Assembly: GCA_009767595.1 (NCBI GenBank)
Contig: VSDK01018072.1
Span: 1 to 64,000 of the forward strand
DNA: 64,000 bases
Reading direction: 5' to 3'
Origin: Symbiodinium kawagutii
Taxonomy: Eukaryota; Sar; Dinophyceae; Suessiales; Symbiodiniaceae
In this document: positions 56,739 to 64,000 of the stretch, in pieces
Position numbering within the stretch: the stretch's first letter is position 1
How the letters are laid out: the number at the start of each line of letters is the position of its first letter
Notes under the pieces: generated by a model
Told to the model about the DNA's origin: nothing
Database searches by the model: none
The model's input: the letters and a program-made list of their open reading frames with translations, nothing else
Program-made: the position numbers and the translations under genes

Positions 56739-57329
56739 GCTAGCGCGAATCTAGCGCCACGCTAGCGCGAAAAATCTGAGATTTTTTCAGAGACCACGGT
56801 TTTTGTTCTGACGTCACAGATGTCCTTTCTGTGTTAGGCATGACAATGCAAATAAATGGCCCCAGCTGCGGGCAGTCCAGTGCCAGTGCTCATAGGTACA
56901 AGCTACCCAAAGCTCCAGCTGCAGGGCTCCAGCTGCAGGCAGTGCTATAGGCACAGCTTGATTCAGGCATTCATAAAGTCATCAATCTATAGCAAATCCC
57001 ATAGGCACAGCTTGATTCAGGCAGTCATAAAGTCATCAATCTATAGCAAATCCCATAGGCACAGCTTGACTCAGGAAGATTCAGGAATTCATAAAGTCAT
57101 CATTCTACAGCTCTTCCCATAGGCACAGCTTGATTTAGCAATTCATCCTAGAACCATCCAGGGATTCTGATTTTTTTGTTAGGGGGGTTGTAGTTGCGAA
57201 ACTCACATGAACAGGTGATTGCATATAATCATCATGATAACTAATAACAATAATGGTAATAAACGAAATCAAAAATCCAATCATATCAATGCCTCAAACC
57301 TAGCGCCAATCTAGCGCGAGTCTAGCGCT
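56739..57329. repeat. CTAGCGC clusters on both sides of the 54-base tandem array
   Basis: CTAGCGC occurs three times at 56740-56768 and three times at 57300-57329, each cluster within about 30 bases, with the variants GCGCG, GCGCC and GCGCT. Such GC-rich words are otherwise rare in this AT-rich stretch. The two clusters bracket the tandem array almost symmetrically. Confidence 0.75.
56947..57146. repeat. 54-base tandem array, 3.5 units
   Basis: Units start at 56947, 57001, 57055 and 57119 with ATAGGCACAGCTTGATTCAG. The first two differ by about two bases. The third is 64 bases, with an internal 10-base duplication (ATTCAGGA-like). The fourth is truncated. Upstream, CCAGCTGCAGG words repeat at 56919-56942. 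In the plus strand two units stay open (HSLIQAVIKSSIYSKSHR), an artefact of 54 being a multiple of three. Confidence 0.95.
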
Positions 57330-57720
57330 GCCTTGCAGAAGTAGCTGATTCTGCTGGGGGCACGCTGCTTAACGAAGTTTAACAACAACATCTATGACAT
57401 CAAAAAGGTACTGCTAATTAACAAAATATTGCTATAGAATTTCCACAGCCCATCATATATATATATATATAAATATATAGAACTTGATAAGGGAAACCCA
57501 TAGTTACAAAAAAAGTTGCATGAGCTTAAACAAATTACAAGCGAGGCAATAAGCCATTACACCCTATATGCTGTGCCGATGCGTTGCTATTCATTGTTGG
57601 TACTGGCTCGCCAAAACTCAAGAGCACCCACCATTTGTATAGAGATCCCTCATTCAGTTTCCAAGATTGTGCGAGTCAATAACTTAGCATCCTACTGGTA
57701 CACTACAGGTTGACACTTAC

Positions 57721-57864
57721 CAAAGAAAACTCTCTTTCGACCACCCAATGTCCACTGCACTTTCCAAGAGACCGATCTGGAACAGGTTGAAATTGCAAAA
57801 GCCTCGTCTACAAGGGTCTGCATGGGGATGAATCCCGAATTCAAGGTCCCGGACCGTATACAAG
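57721..57864 (-). CDS. Well-bounded exon, frame ambiguous
   Basis: The exon is 144 bases between GTTTAG| and TTTG|GTAAGTG, an excellent donor. Two frames are open: ACIRSGTLNSGFIPMQTLVD, EAFAISTCSRSVSWKVQWTL and LYTVRDLEFGIHPHADPCRR, GFCNFNLFQIGLLESAVDIG. Both look protein-like. It lies on the minus strand upstream of gene C. The family is unknown. Confidence 0.45.
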
Positions 57865-58223
57865 CTAAACAATGCGAGTGTGCATAAACAACATGTAAGT
57901 AAGCGCGCATGAATAGCTCGCAAATGTTGAGGCATAACAAGCAAAAGCACTTAATCATTCTCCATGTGTGATTGTATGACTCTTGAGTTCAGCCAATGTG
58001 GGTGTGTGTAGTTCCCACATGTTCCCAGCTTGAAGTAATTGTCACATCAATTTGGGCACGTACAGCCATACCAGGAAATAATTGTGTTTGTGCCTGTGCA
58101 TGTGTGGATCTGTGTCTGTACGGGCGAGTGCACTAAAGCAGTGACCCAGCAACTCCATGTTGGCTTCTCATTCTCCAGCAGTTCTCCCATATTGATGTCG
58201 ATAAGCTTTCCCTGGCATTCCGG

Positions 58224-58234
58224 TTTGGCTCAAG
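58224..58234 (+). other. Possible spliced-leader remnant (3' end)
   Basis: TTTGGCTCAAG is identical to the last 11 bases of the dinoflagellate spliced leader (which ends ATTTTGGCTCAAG). The base before it differs. Such remnants mark genes that were copied back from trans-spliced mRNA. An 11-base match is expected by chance only rarely in 64 kb, but no processed gene follows, so the call is weak. Confidence 0.3.
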
Positions 58235-58358
58235 AAAGTCAGCACTGAGGACATTTCAGAATTTTCGGCTAGGCCCTCAGAGTTGAAGGAAGTACCCCTT
58301 TAAGGATACAGAGTTCTAAACGAGGCTCAAAACTTGGGGCTTAAGGTCTGTGATTGTC

Positions 58359-58361
58359 GCT

Positions 58362-58398
<37 letters not shown>

Positions 58399-58447
58399 AT
58401 GATGATGATGATGATGGTGGTGAATGATGGTGATGATGATGGTGATG

Positions 58448-58479
<32 letters not shown>

Positions 58480-58520
58480 GATGGTGGTGAATGATGGTGA
58501 TGATGATGGTGATGATGATG

Positions 58521-58552
<32 letters not shown>

Positions 58553-58626
58553 GATGGTGGTGAATGATGGTGATGATGATGATGGTGATGATGGTGATGA
58601 TGATGATGATGATGATGATGGTGATG
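58359..58626. repeat. (GAT/GGT)n trinucleotide satellite
   Basis: About 265 bases of GAT with regular GGT interruptions are preceded by five GCT units. A higher-order unit of about 66-70 bases, ending GGTGGTGAATGATGGTGATG, recurs three times. The minus-strand poly-His and poly-Ile/Thr frames across it are repeat artefacts. Confidence 0.95.
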
Positions 58627-59320
58627 TATGATGTAAATCGCATGACGTATGATGATAGTTTCATTTTTTCTTGTCACTATCATTGAAGCTTCAATGCACC
58701 AATGCCTTGCAGTGCCTTGAGACTTCAATCATTATAGCATGAGACTCGTTCGAGCGCAAATTAAATCAATACCAGTGCTTTGGCAAACAATTCATGGGTC
58801 ATGTTTTTTGAGTTTGCATGCCACGCATATTAATACATTGAATTACATTCCATTTTCTACACTACACTGCACTACACTACACTACATGACATGACATACA
58901 TCACATACATAAATCATATCCATTGCATTACAGTACATCTGCTACCTTGCACATGTGTCATCCAGTATTCTAGAACAGGTCGCAAACTATTAGAAGTCTT
59001 GATGCGTGGAATAGTGCAAAGAAGTGTGCCAGCTCATCTTCAAAACTGCATTGATGGCTGCTCTACAGCCTGTCAGACAATTAGCACATACTCAACAGTA
59101 TATAAATATGTGAGCCTAAATCTTTGCAATCACGTTGGCAAATGTTTGCAAATGCCCTAATTCATGTTTTCCTTAAGCAAACATGCTGTCTTAAATTACT
59201 ATGTTTGTCCAACTTTCCAAACGCAAGGGCTCATTCCGGTTCCATCTAGGTATGCATATTCTTGTGCAGGGTAAGGCAATGTCTAGAACGATGTTCCAAA
59301 CTACCAACTGCTCTATCTTG

Positions 59321-59342
59321 CTCTCTCTCTCTCTCTCTCTCT
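59321..59342. repeat. (CT)n microsatellite
   Basis: A pure CT run of about 22 bases. No gene spans it. Confidence 0.9.
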
Positions 59343-59389
59343 TTCCATCGTCCTCAGGCAAAGGTCTGTCTTAGCTGGGCTGAGGGACA

Positions 59390-59711
59390 AGACGCAGCCC
59401 GGCCCACACCTTTAGTGCGTGCACGAGACACAACTACGTAAGATATAAATCTTGCATTGCCAACCGCAACAAATGGTTTGTGGGCATACCTGAATCCCCC
59501 ATAGCCTTGCACCTGAATTTGAGCCTCATGACGAGTCTTCCCATTCACGGTTACCATCCTGAGCGAATCGCATGAGATGGGGCTTTCCAATGCTTTGCAT
59601 CAATTTCCATCAACGGCTGCTGTCCCCAAACCATTGCAGGGTGTTTGCAGTTTACGGACCATGGTTCGCCATATGAGGTCAGCCGTGATGAAAATTGCCC
59701 AAGATCCATGC
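59390..59711 (-). CDS. Two candidate exons, unknown protein
   Basis: Exon 59711-59632, after TTGTAG (phase 1) and ending ATG|GTTTGG, reads MDLGQFSSRLTSYGEPWSVN, CKHPAM. A second frame at about 59560-59390 reads NGKTRHEAQIQVQGYGGFRY, AHKPFVAVGNARFISYVVVS with no clear donor. They are on the same strand as gene H, 1.2 kb downstream of it, so they could be its 3' part or another gene. Unrecognised. Confidence 0.3.
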
Positions 59712-60132
59712 CTACAATGAAGTGCTGGCACAATGAAACAAAACAACACACTGAGTATTACACAATTTGAGCTCTTGACATCCAAGAATCATCAAAAATC
59801 AATGCTGGCTTATGTTAAACTAATATAGTGGAATGTCACAACGGCCAGTTTTGGATGGTATTATGGTATTTCTATTAAAACTTGTGATCTTGTGGTTCTC
59901 TACGTGAGTTTGACCCAGGGTGACTACACGTTCCAATTCTTAACGTTTCTCAAGTAGCCCCATCACAGGGACTACAAGCGGTGGGGTTAAGTCCCATCAC
60001 CCGGGGAAAAGTCACATCACCCCAAGCAAAACCCTGCGCGCACGCAGGACTGATGCGACTTCCGTCGACTGATGCGACTTAACCACACCCCCCTAGTAAT
60101 TATGACAAACATCCAGCTATGCATCATCCAAG

Positions 60133-60249
60133 TGGCAGTGGGTCAAAACCCCGTACCCCTGGTTCCCCGCCATTAACCATTGTTTTCCCTTGTATTGTTG
60201 GTGGAAATCCCCCATGGAACTGGTTGGTTAACTGCTTGACCCATAGCCA
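60133..60249. mobile_element. Short inverted-repeat element, copy 2 (MITE-like)
   Basis: The element is 117 bases, starting TGGCAGTGGGTCAA and ending TTGACCCATAGCCA. The terminal arms match with two mismatches in 14. It shares with copy 1 (9166-9295) the AAAACCCCGTACCCCTGGTT block near the left end, a CCATT/TTTCCCTT middle, a TGG(T/G)GGAAATCCCCC-like segment and a GGTTGRTTARCTGCTTGACCC right end. The two copies are in the same orientation and differ by small deletions, so they are old relatives rather than a fresh duplication. Confidence 0.7.
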
Positions 60250-60411
60250 AGTCACAAGCACCCAATGCAAATGGCAATGCACTGGGAGAAAACCGCAGCT
60301 GTACCTGCGGCACAATAAGCACCCTGCAGTCTCGTGGCCGGTGTCATGCGGTCTCATGCACTGGCGATGGTATACCCAACTCACCCAACCATTGCGAAAT
60401 GGTCATCAATA

Positions 60412-60461
60412 GGGAAACCACGGGAAAACATGGGAAAACATGGGAAACCGTGGGAAACCAT
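60412..60461. repeat. Decamer array GGGAAACCGT, 5 units
   Basis: Five 10-base units run GGGAAACCAC, GGGAAAACAT, GGGAAAACAT, GGGAAACCGT, GGGAAACCAT. It is the same family as the array at 34655-34764. Confidence 0.9.
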
Positions 60462-60493
60462 AGCAAACCATCAGCTAGGCCATCACCATGGAC

Positions 60494-60578
60494 CCCTGAC
60501 ATCTTTAGACAGTCTACGTTGCAGCGTTCCAGGATGTTCCGGGCCTACGGGCGCCACCTTCGCCAGCTGCTTGAGATT
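60494..60578 (-). CDS. Candidate exon, unknown protein
   Basis: After GATTAAG| (phase 0) the frame reads NLKQLAKVAPVGPEHPGTLQ, RRLSKDVR up to G|GTCCAT, a GT donor in phase 1. It is basic and short. It is on the same strand as gene H and a possible downstream exon of it. Confidence 0.4.
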
Positions 60579-60860
60579 CTTAATCATTGAAAGCCTAAGG
60601 CCGGGACAAACTCACCGATCAATTCAAGGACTTTCTGTAGGTGGATATTCATGGCAGATTCCTTCTGTAATTTGTTTTTCCGATCTTTGCAATCCCAAGA
60701 GAAACTCTTCACTCTCTGATTATGTCACATTTTTGCACAAACATTTTTGTTTGTAAACTGCCTGCCTTCCACAAAACTTAAGAAAGTCATGTGCAATGGG
60801 TGGCAAAGAGTCCACGGCCTTATGCGCCGAAGCATCAGCACACCACTCTCATTTTTTGAC

Positions 60861-62579
60861 CTCCCATGCCATCTCCAAGTGACAACAGGATGATGGGAAA
60901 AACCATCAGCCAACGCACCACGGCCTTACCAAAAGCGGACGCAGATGGACCAAAAATTTTGCAGGACCATGTGGCAGGCAAGTGCTTTGCAAAACGCTTG
61001 GTGTCATATCGCCTTACATACATTCATAATTTACATATGAAAATCTATAAAGTTAAATAATTAAGGTGAATGAACCAGGCAAACTGGGTTGAAAAGCGTG
61101 TGGTGACAGGTCCGAAGAACACATCTGTACCCTGGCGGGTTGCGGACATCAAAATGTTCAAAGTAGCATTGAAAACATCTCCTGTGACCTTTTGCCAAGC
61201 GCTGGGAAAGGGCAGCACCACAACCCATCAACCATCACCAAGACGCCCGAAATAAAACCATCATGAAACATTTTTAAACATGATGAAACATGCACCTTCA
61301 CAGCCGGATATGTTACAGGGATGTCACAGTGCAGGGGCTGTTCAGCCTCGGAAACTGAAGGTCCAATAAAGGACTGGAAGCTTTTCACCAGCAGCACAGT
61401 GTAGACAAACAAAGCACCTGGCGTTAACTGCCACTGCAACGCAGTGAGATTTTGCAACACGAGTGGAATATGCCATGTAGATTACCTTATATAATATACA
61501 ATTGAATTATATACGTACTCACACAGTCATCTATGTTCATAGATGTCGTTCTGCACATGGCCTGGTCTCGTGTTCTGCACACCTCCACTACTGACTTGCT
61601 TTAGCATTCTGCAAATACGAGAAAGTTGCGGGCAAGGCACCTATCGCATAGCTGTTCCTGAGCTATGTAGCCAAACCATTTCTGCCATAGCTGACAGGAT
61701 GATGCCAGTATTTCATAGTATTTCCACAGCTGAATGAGGTCCAAAACGTATGTTTACAGCCCCATTTCACATGAGATTCCATACGCCATCACTTAAGCAT
61801 TACTTACGCGACCACAGGTTTTACTTGCGCGGGACAGGTAAACAAGCTCACTTACGCAGCACCTTACGCCGGCTTTCGCGAGCCTGCGTTTGCTTACGCG
61901 GCAGCGATATGACACAACTCTTACAAGCAAAAGCAAGGGAGGTTTGGGACTCCATTCAGCTGGAGCCGAGAAAACAAAAAAAGGGTAAGGCCAAAATACT
62001 GTAAGAATCCTTCGCATTGCTTGATTCTTGCATGGTCCTTTGATCCTAGCCCACATGAGTGTCGACCATTTCAATGCTTGAAACCAAAAAAAATACATCA
62101 ATGCCAAGGTTCTTAACAATCGCCAGCACTGTCTGGCCTACACTGCCAAAAGCAGCACCTTGGCCGTGCTGGGAACGGGCTACAATCCCCAACACATGAC
62201 ATAACTGATAAAGGCATACAATGTATGGGATTGTGTGTGTGATTTGTGTATGGGCAAATATGTAGCTAAGTTTCTGTACAACGCGCATCTACGGAGAGCA
62301 AACAATGATATATTGCCTGCACGCCTGTACACAGTTGATAGTCATAGATAGTCATAGTACTTGCACCCACCGGGAAACCAAACCTGACATCGTGCGGTGG
62401 TTGACAGCATCAAATTGGTCTAACAACGTTTGCAAATGTAAGAATATGCAAGACGGTACAAAATGCAAAATTAGCCGAGTAGCTTGCGATGTCCTCATAG
62501 TTCGTGACACTCCCTTTCTGCGCCCCAGTGACCATTTCCTTGGGGAGTGACGGTACCACCAAGCGAAAACACGGAAGCA
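60861..62579 (-). CDS. Gene H (internal part): five phase-consistent exons, membrane-type protein
   Basis: The exons are 62579-62460 (phase 1 to 1), 62179-62055 (1 to 0), 61433-61296 (0 to 0), 61201-61085 (0 to 0) and 60984-60861 (0 to 1). All joins agree and all have GT donors. Content: LPCFRLVVPSLPKEMVTGAQ; RSQHGQGAAFGSVGQTVLAI, VKNLGIDVFFLVSSIEMVDT; WQLTPGALFVYTVLLVKSFQ, SFIGPSVSEAEQPLHCDIPV; RLAKGHRRCFQCYFEHFDVR with CFQC and later RTCHH; HLPATWSCKIFGPSASAFGK, AVVRWLMVFPIILLSLGDG. Three hydrophobic stretches suggest membrane helices. The Cys/His exon might bind metal, although another frame of it (AWQKVTGDVFNATLNILMSA) is also open and would give a fourth helix. The 620-base intron between exons 2 and 3 may hide another exon. 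The protein was not identified. Neither start nor stop was found. Confidence 0.55.
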
Positions 62580-62679
62580 CTAATGCATCTGAGAAATGTT
62601 TACATGCCCTTGGTTCTACCATGGTTCTACCCGGAAGAATAAAATATATCACATGCCCTCAAAGCCACCACCATCCACC

Positions 62680-62800
62680 TCACCATATTTGCATAGAATT
62701 GACAGGGACATATGCACCAGAATGCCTTAGTCCCAAAGCGTTGGCAAACAGAATCTCCAGGATCTATGAGGATCTGACCGAGTGGAGAGTTCACTAGTTG
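62680..62800 (-). CDS. Candidate exon upstream of gene H exons
   Basis: The minus frame VNSPLGQILIDPGDSVCQRF, GTKAFWCICPCQFYANM ends at a GT donor (ATG|GTGAGG, phase 0). It is Cys/Phe/Trp-rich. Its phase does not fit the next exon (62579, phase 1), so an intervening exon or another donor is needed. Confidence 0.35.
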
Positions 62801-62998
62801 CAACCCACACATCCAGCAGGGGCAAGGCAGCAAGTTTCATGTCCCAAATCTCTACATTTCAGCTTCGCTGGACTCGTGGCCAAGAAGGAACCAAAAAGTA
62901 AGCAACAACTATAGCAGCGACAGCCATCTGCCAACTACAATTCATCATTACCAACATTCAGTAAGGACACTACTCAGCCCTTCCAAACTCGAGAAACA

Positions 62999-63090
62999 TA
63001 TTTGCCAACCATCAACCATTCATCAACCAATATCAAGCATTCATCAACCATTCAGCAACCATTCATCAACCATTTTATTGGACTATCCAA
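62999..63090. repeat. ATTCATCAACC minisatellite
   Basis: Degenerate copies of ATTCATCAACC(A) recur five or six times, with one AGCAACC variant. Similar CATCAACC texture occurs elsewhere in the spacers, so this looks like a common simple repeat of the genome. Confidence 0.85.
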
Positions 63091-63121
63091 CCATTCTAAC
63101 CATTCTCCACCCAGCCGTGGC

Positions 63122-63250
63122 CTTCGGTGGCTGCCGGGCCCTTGACCTCGGTTTCTCGGATGTTTCTCCTTCCCATGCCAAGTTGCGGACAAATCGCAGC
63201 AAGAGATGATCAAACGCCCTGTTTCCTCGGCTGAAGCTTCTGAAAATCAG
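63122..63250 (-). CDS. Well-bounded exon with GC donor, upstream of gene H
   Basis: The exon is 129 bases from TTTTCCAG| to CCGAAG|GCCACG (GC donor), phase 0 to 0. It encodes LIFRSFSRGNRAFDHLLLRF, VRNLAWEGETSEKPRSRARQ, PPK. A helical start is followed by a basic Pro/Ser tail. A further exon may lie at 63460-63380 (NERFWELGHFAIRSLVTQEE). It probably belongs to the 5' half of gene H or to the preceding gene. Confidence 0.45.
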
Positions 63251-63379
63251 CTGGAAAAATCCATCCGTCAGCAAGTTGAGGTGCTTTTTTTTTGCTGGGG
63301 CGTCCAGAGGGTTTGCCCGAAAGGAAAATGAATGCAAGGTGTAAAATGAACTTGGGCTATGAGGAAACTTGAGGCTAAG

Positions 63380-64000
63380 GATTCCTCCTGAGTGACCAAA
63401 CTCCTGATTGCAAAGTGGCCCAGTTCCCAGAAACGTTCATTGAACTTATGAAGCAACCAACCACCGAACTACTGCACGACCAAAAGACAGTATCAACAGC
63501 TTGGGTTTCTGGGTTTCAAGCTTGACATATCCTGACCCCTGGGGATACTTCGCCTATCTTTGCCTCCTGAATCTCCCGATGTTTTTTTGAGGATTAAGCA
63601 GCATCAATCATCACAACCCGGCCGCAGCGGGCCAAGGCGCAAAGCAAACGAAGCCACTGATTCCCTGGGTGCAAAACCCAGCCACACCGCATCACAACTG
63701 ATCCAGTTTGAATCTTCCAAGAAATCGCAATGAAAGAATATGCAATGGCAATGTCATGCAATATCCAAACATCTTGGAGATACTGATGTGCTTTTGCAAC
63801 CTTGGAGACTGCAAAGCTTCCAACTTGACTGCACTCTTGTCACCTCAATTCCTCCAAGGCACGATCAAAATCAAAGCAAAACCCCAGCCATTTTCTGCCA
63901 TGACCTTTGGGAAGACGACGATGCCTGCAGTTTCCAAGATCCAGCTTACAATTCTGAATCACAAGCATCAAGGGAGTCCAAACAAACCTGCTGAAACACG
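63380..64000. other. Window end, weak coding hints only
   Basis: Minus frames at about 63460-63380 and 63690-63610 (NQWLRLLCALARCGRVVMID, after a CCCAGG acceptor) may be exons. The rest has no supported feature. Any gene here runs off the window on the upstream side. Confidence 0.3.

Larger units (their letters stand above)
55970..57720. other. AT-rich intergenic stretch with minisatellites
   Basis: No exon is visible. 56000-56550 is AT-rich with ATCATCAT/AACCATCA words. 56560-56625 has three copies of an AACCAGGTT(A/T)TT word. 56700-57340 has CTAGCGC clusters flanking a 54-base tandem array (listed separately). An (AT)n run lies at 57457-57470. Confidence 0.5.

Noticed and set aside
58327..58728. 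Poly-His / Ser-Pro / Ile-Thr frames of 107-133 codons on the minus strand
   Set aside because: Pure trinucleotide repeat (GAT/GGT); the reading is a repeat artefact and no exon borders are present.
1..64000. tRNA, rRNA, CRISPR arrays, riboswitches and bacterial promoters or operons
   Set aside because: Looked for B-box-like GGTTCGA words with a matching acceptor stem and for regularly spaced direct repeats with unique spacers; none was convincing. The tandem repeats found have no unique spacers, and the genome type makes bacterial signals irrelevant.

Overview
The window looks like nuclear DNA of a dinoflagellate, most likely a Symbiodiniaceae alga. The basis is: (i) sparse, short exons, none bacterial in style; (ii) introns that fit only if the 5' splice site may be GT, GC or GA, always paired with AG; (iii) every convincing exon lies on the minus strand, matching the long unidirectional gene arrays of dinoflagellates; (iv) several products are families I recognise as multi-copy in Symbiodiniaceae genomes; (v) abundant microsatellites and minisatellites. 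No tRNA, rRNA, CRISPR, bacterial operon or virus was recognised.

Layout, left to right (transcription runs right to left). 1-7.5 kb: almost no coding signal; holds a 0.9-kb GATA/GATG satellite. 7.5-9.8 kb: isolated exons, a (CT)n tract and copy 1 of a short inverted-repeat element. 10.3-15.2 kb: an exon cluster with membrane segments, whose last three exons join in phase to a stop at 10305. 15-35 kb: scattered candidate exons of unrecognised genes (18.5-22.8, 26.5, 28.0-29.9, 31.0-31.2, 33.9-34.0 kb) between repeat-rich spacers. 35.7-55.4 kb is the best part: five genes head-to-tail on the minus strand. From upstream to downstream they are gene C (55.4-51.8, Lys/Ala-rich plus acidic), gene A (50.3-46.7, methyltransferase-like 'FAG/CSSW/LEQP' family), gene B (45.5-41.2, 15-exon charged/coiled protein), gene D (40.6-39.4, GIY-YIG-like) and gene E (37.9-35.7, 'HGDEGRG' family). 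56-60 kb: minisatellites, a possible spliced-leader remnant and copy 2 of the short element. 60.5-63.3 kb: an exon cluster (gene H) with five exons whose phases join without conflict, including hydrophobic segments.

The most interesting material is the A-B-D-E cluster. These are multi-copy families next to each other in one orientation. They combine a diverged Rossmann methyltransferase-like protein, a GIY-YIG nuclease-like protein and a protein with a transposase-like pattern of acidic and His residues. Their introns repeatedly need GA donors, and the few bases around the splice site are often repeated at both intron ends, as expected if introns arrived by insertion. Function is inferred from motifs only. 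Exon joins were worked out by hand from phase and splice sites, and no database search was possible.
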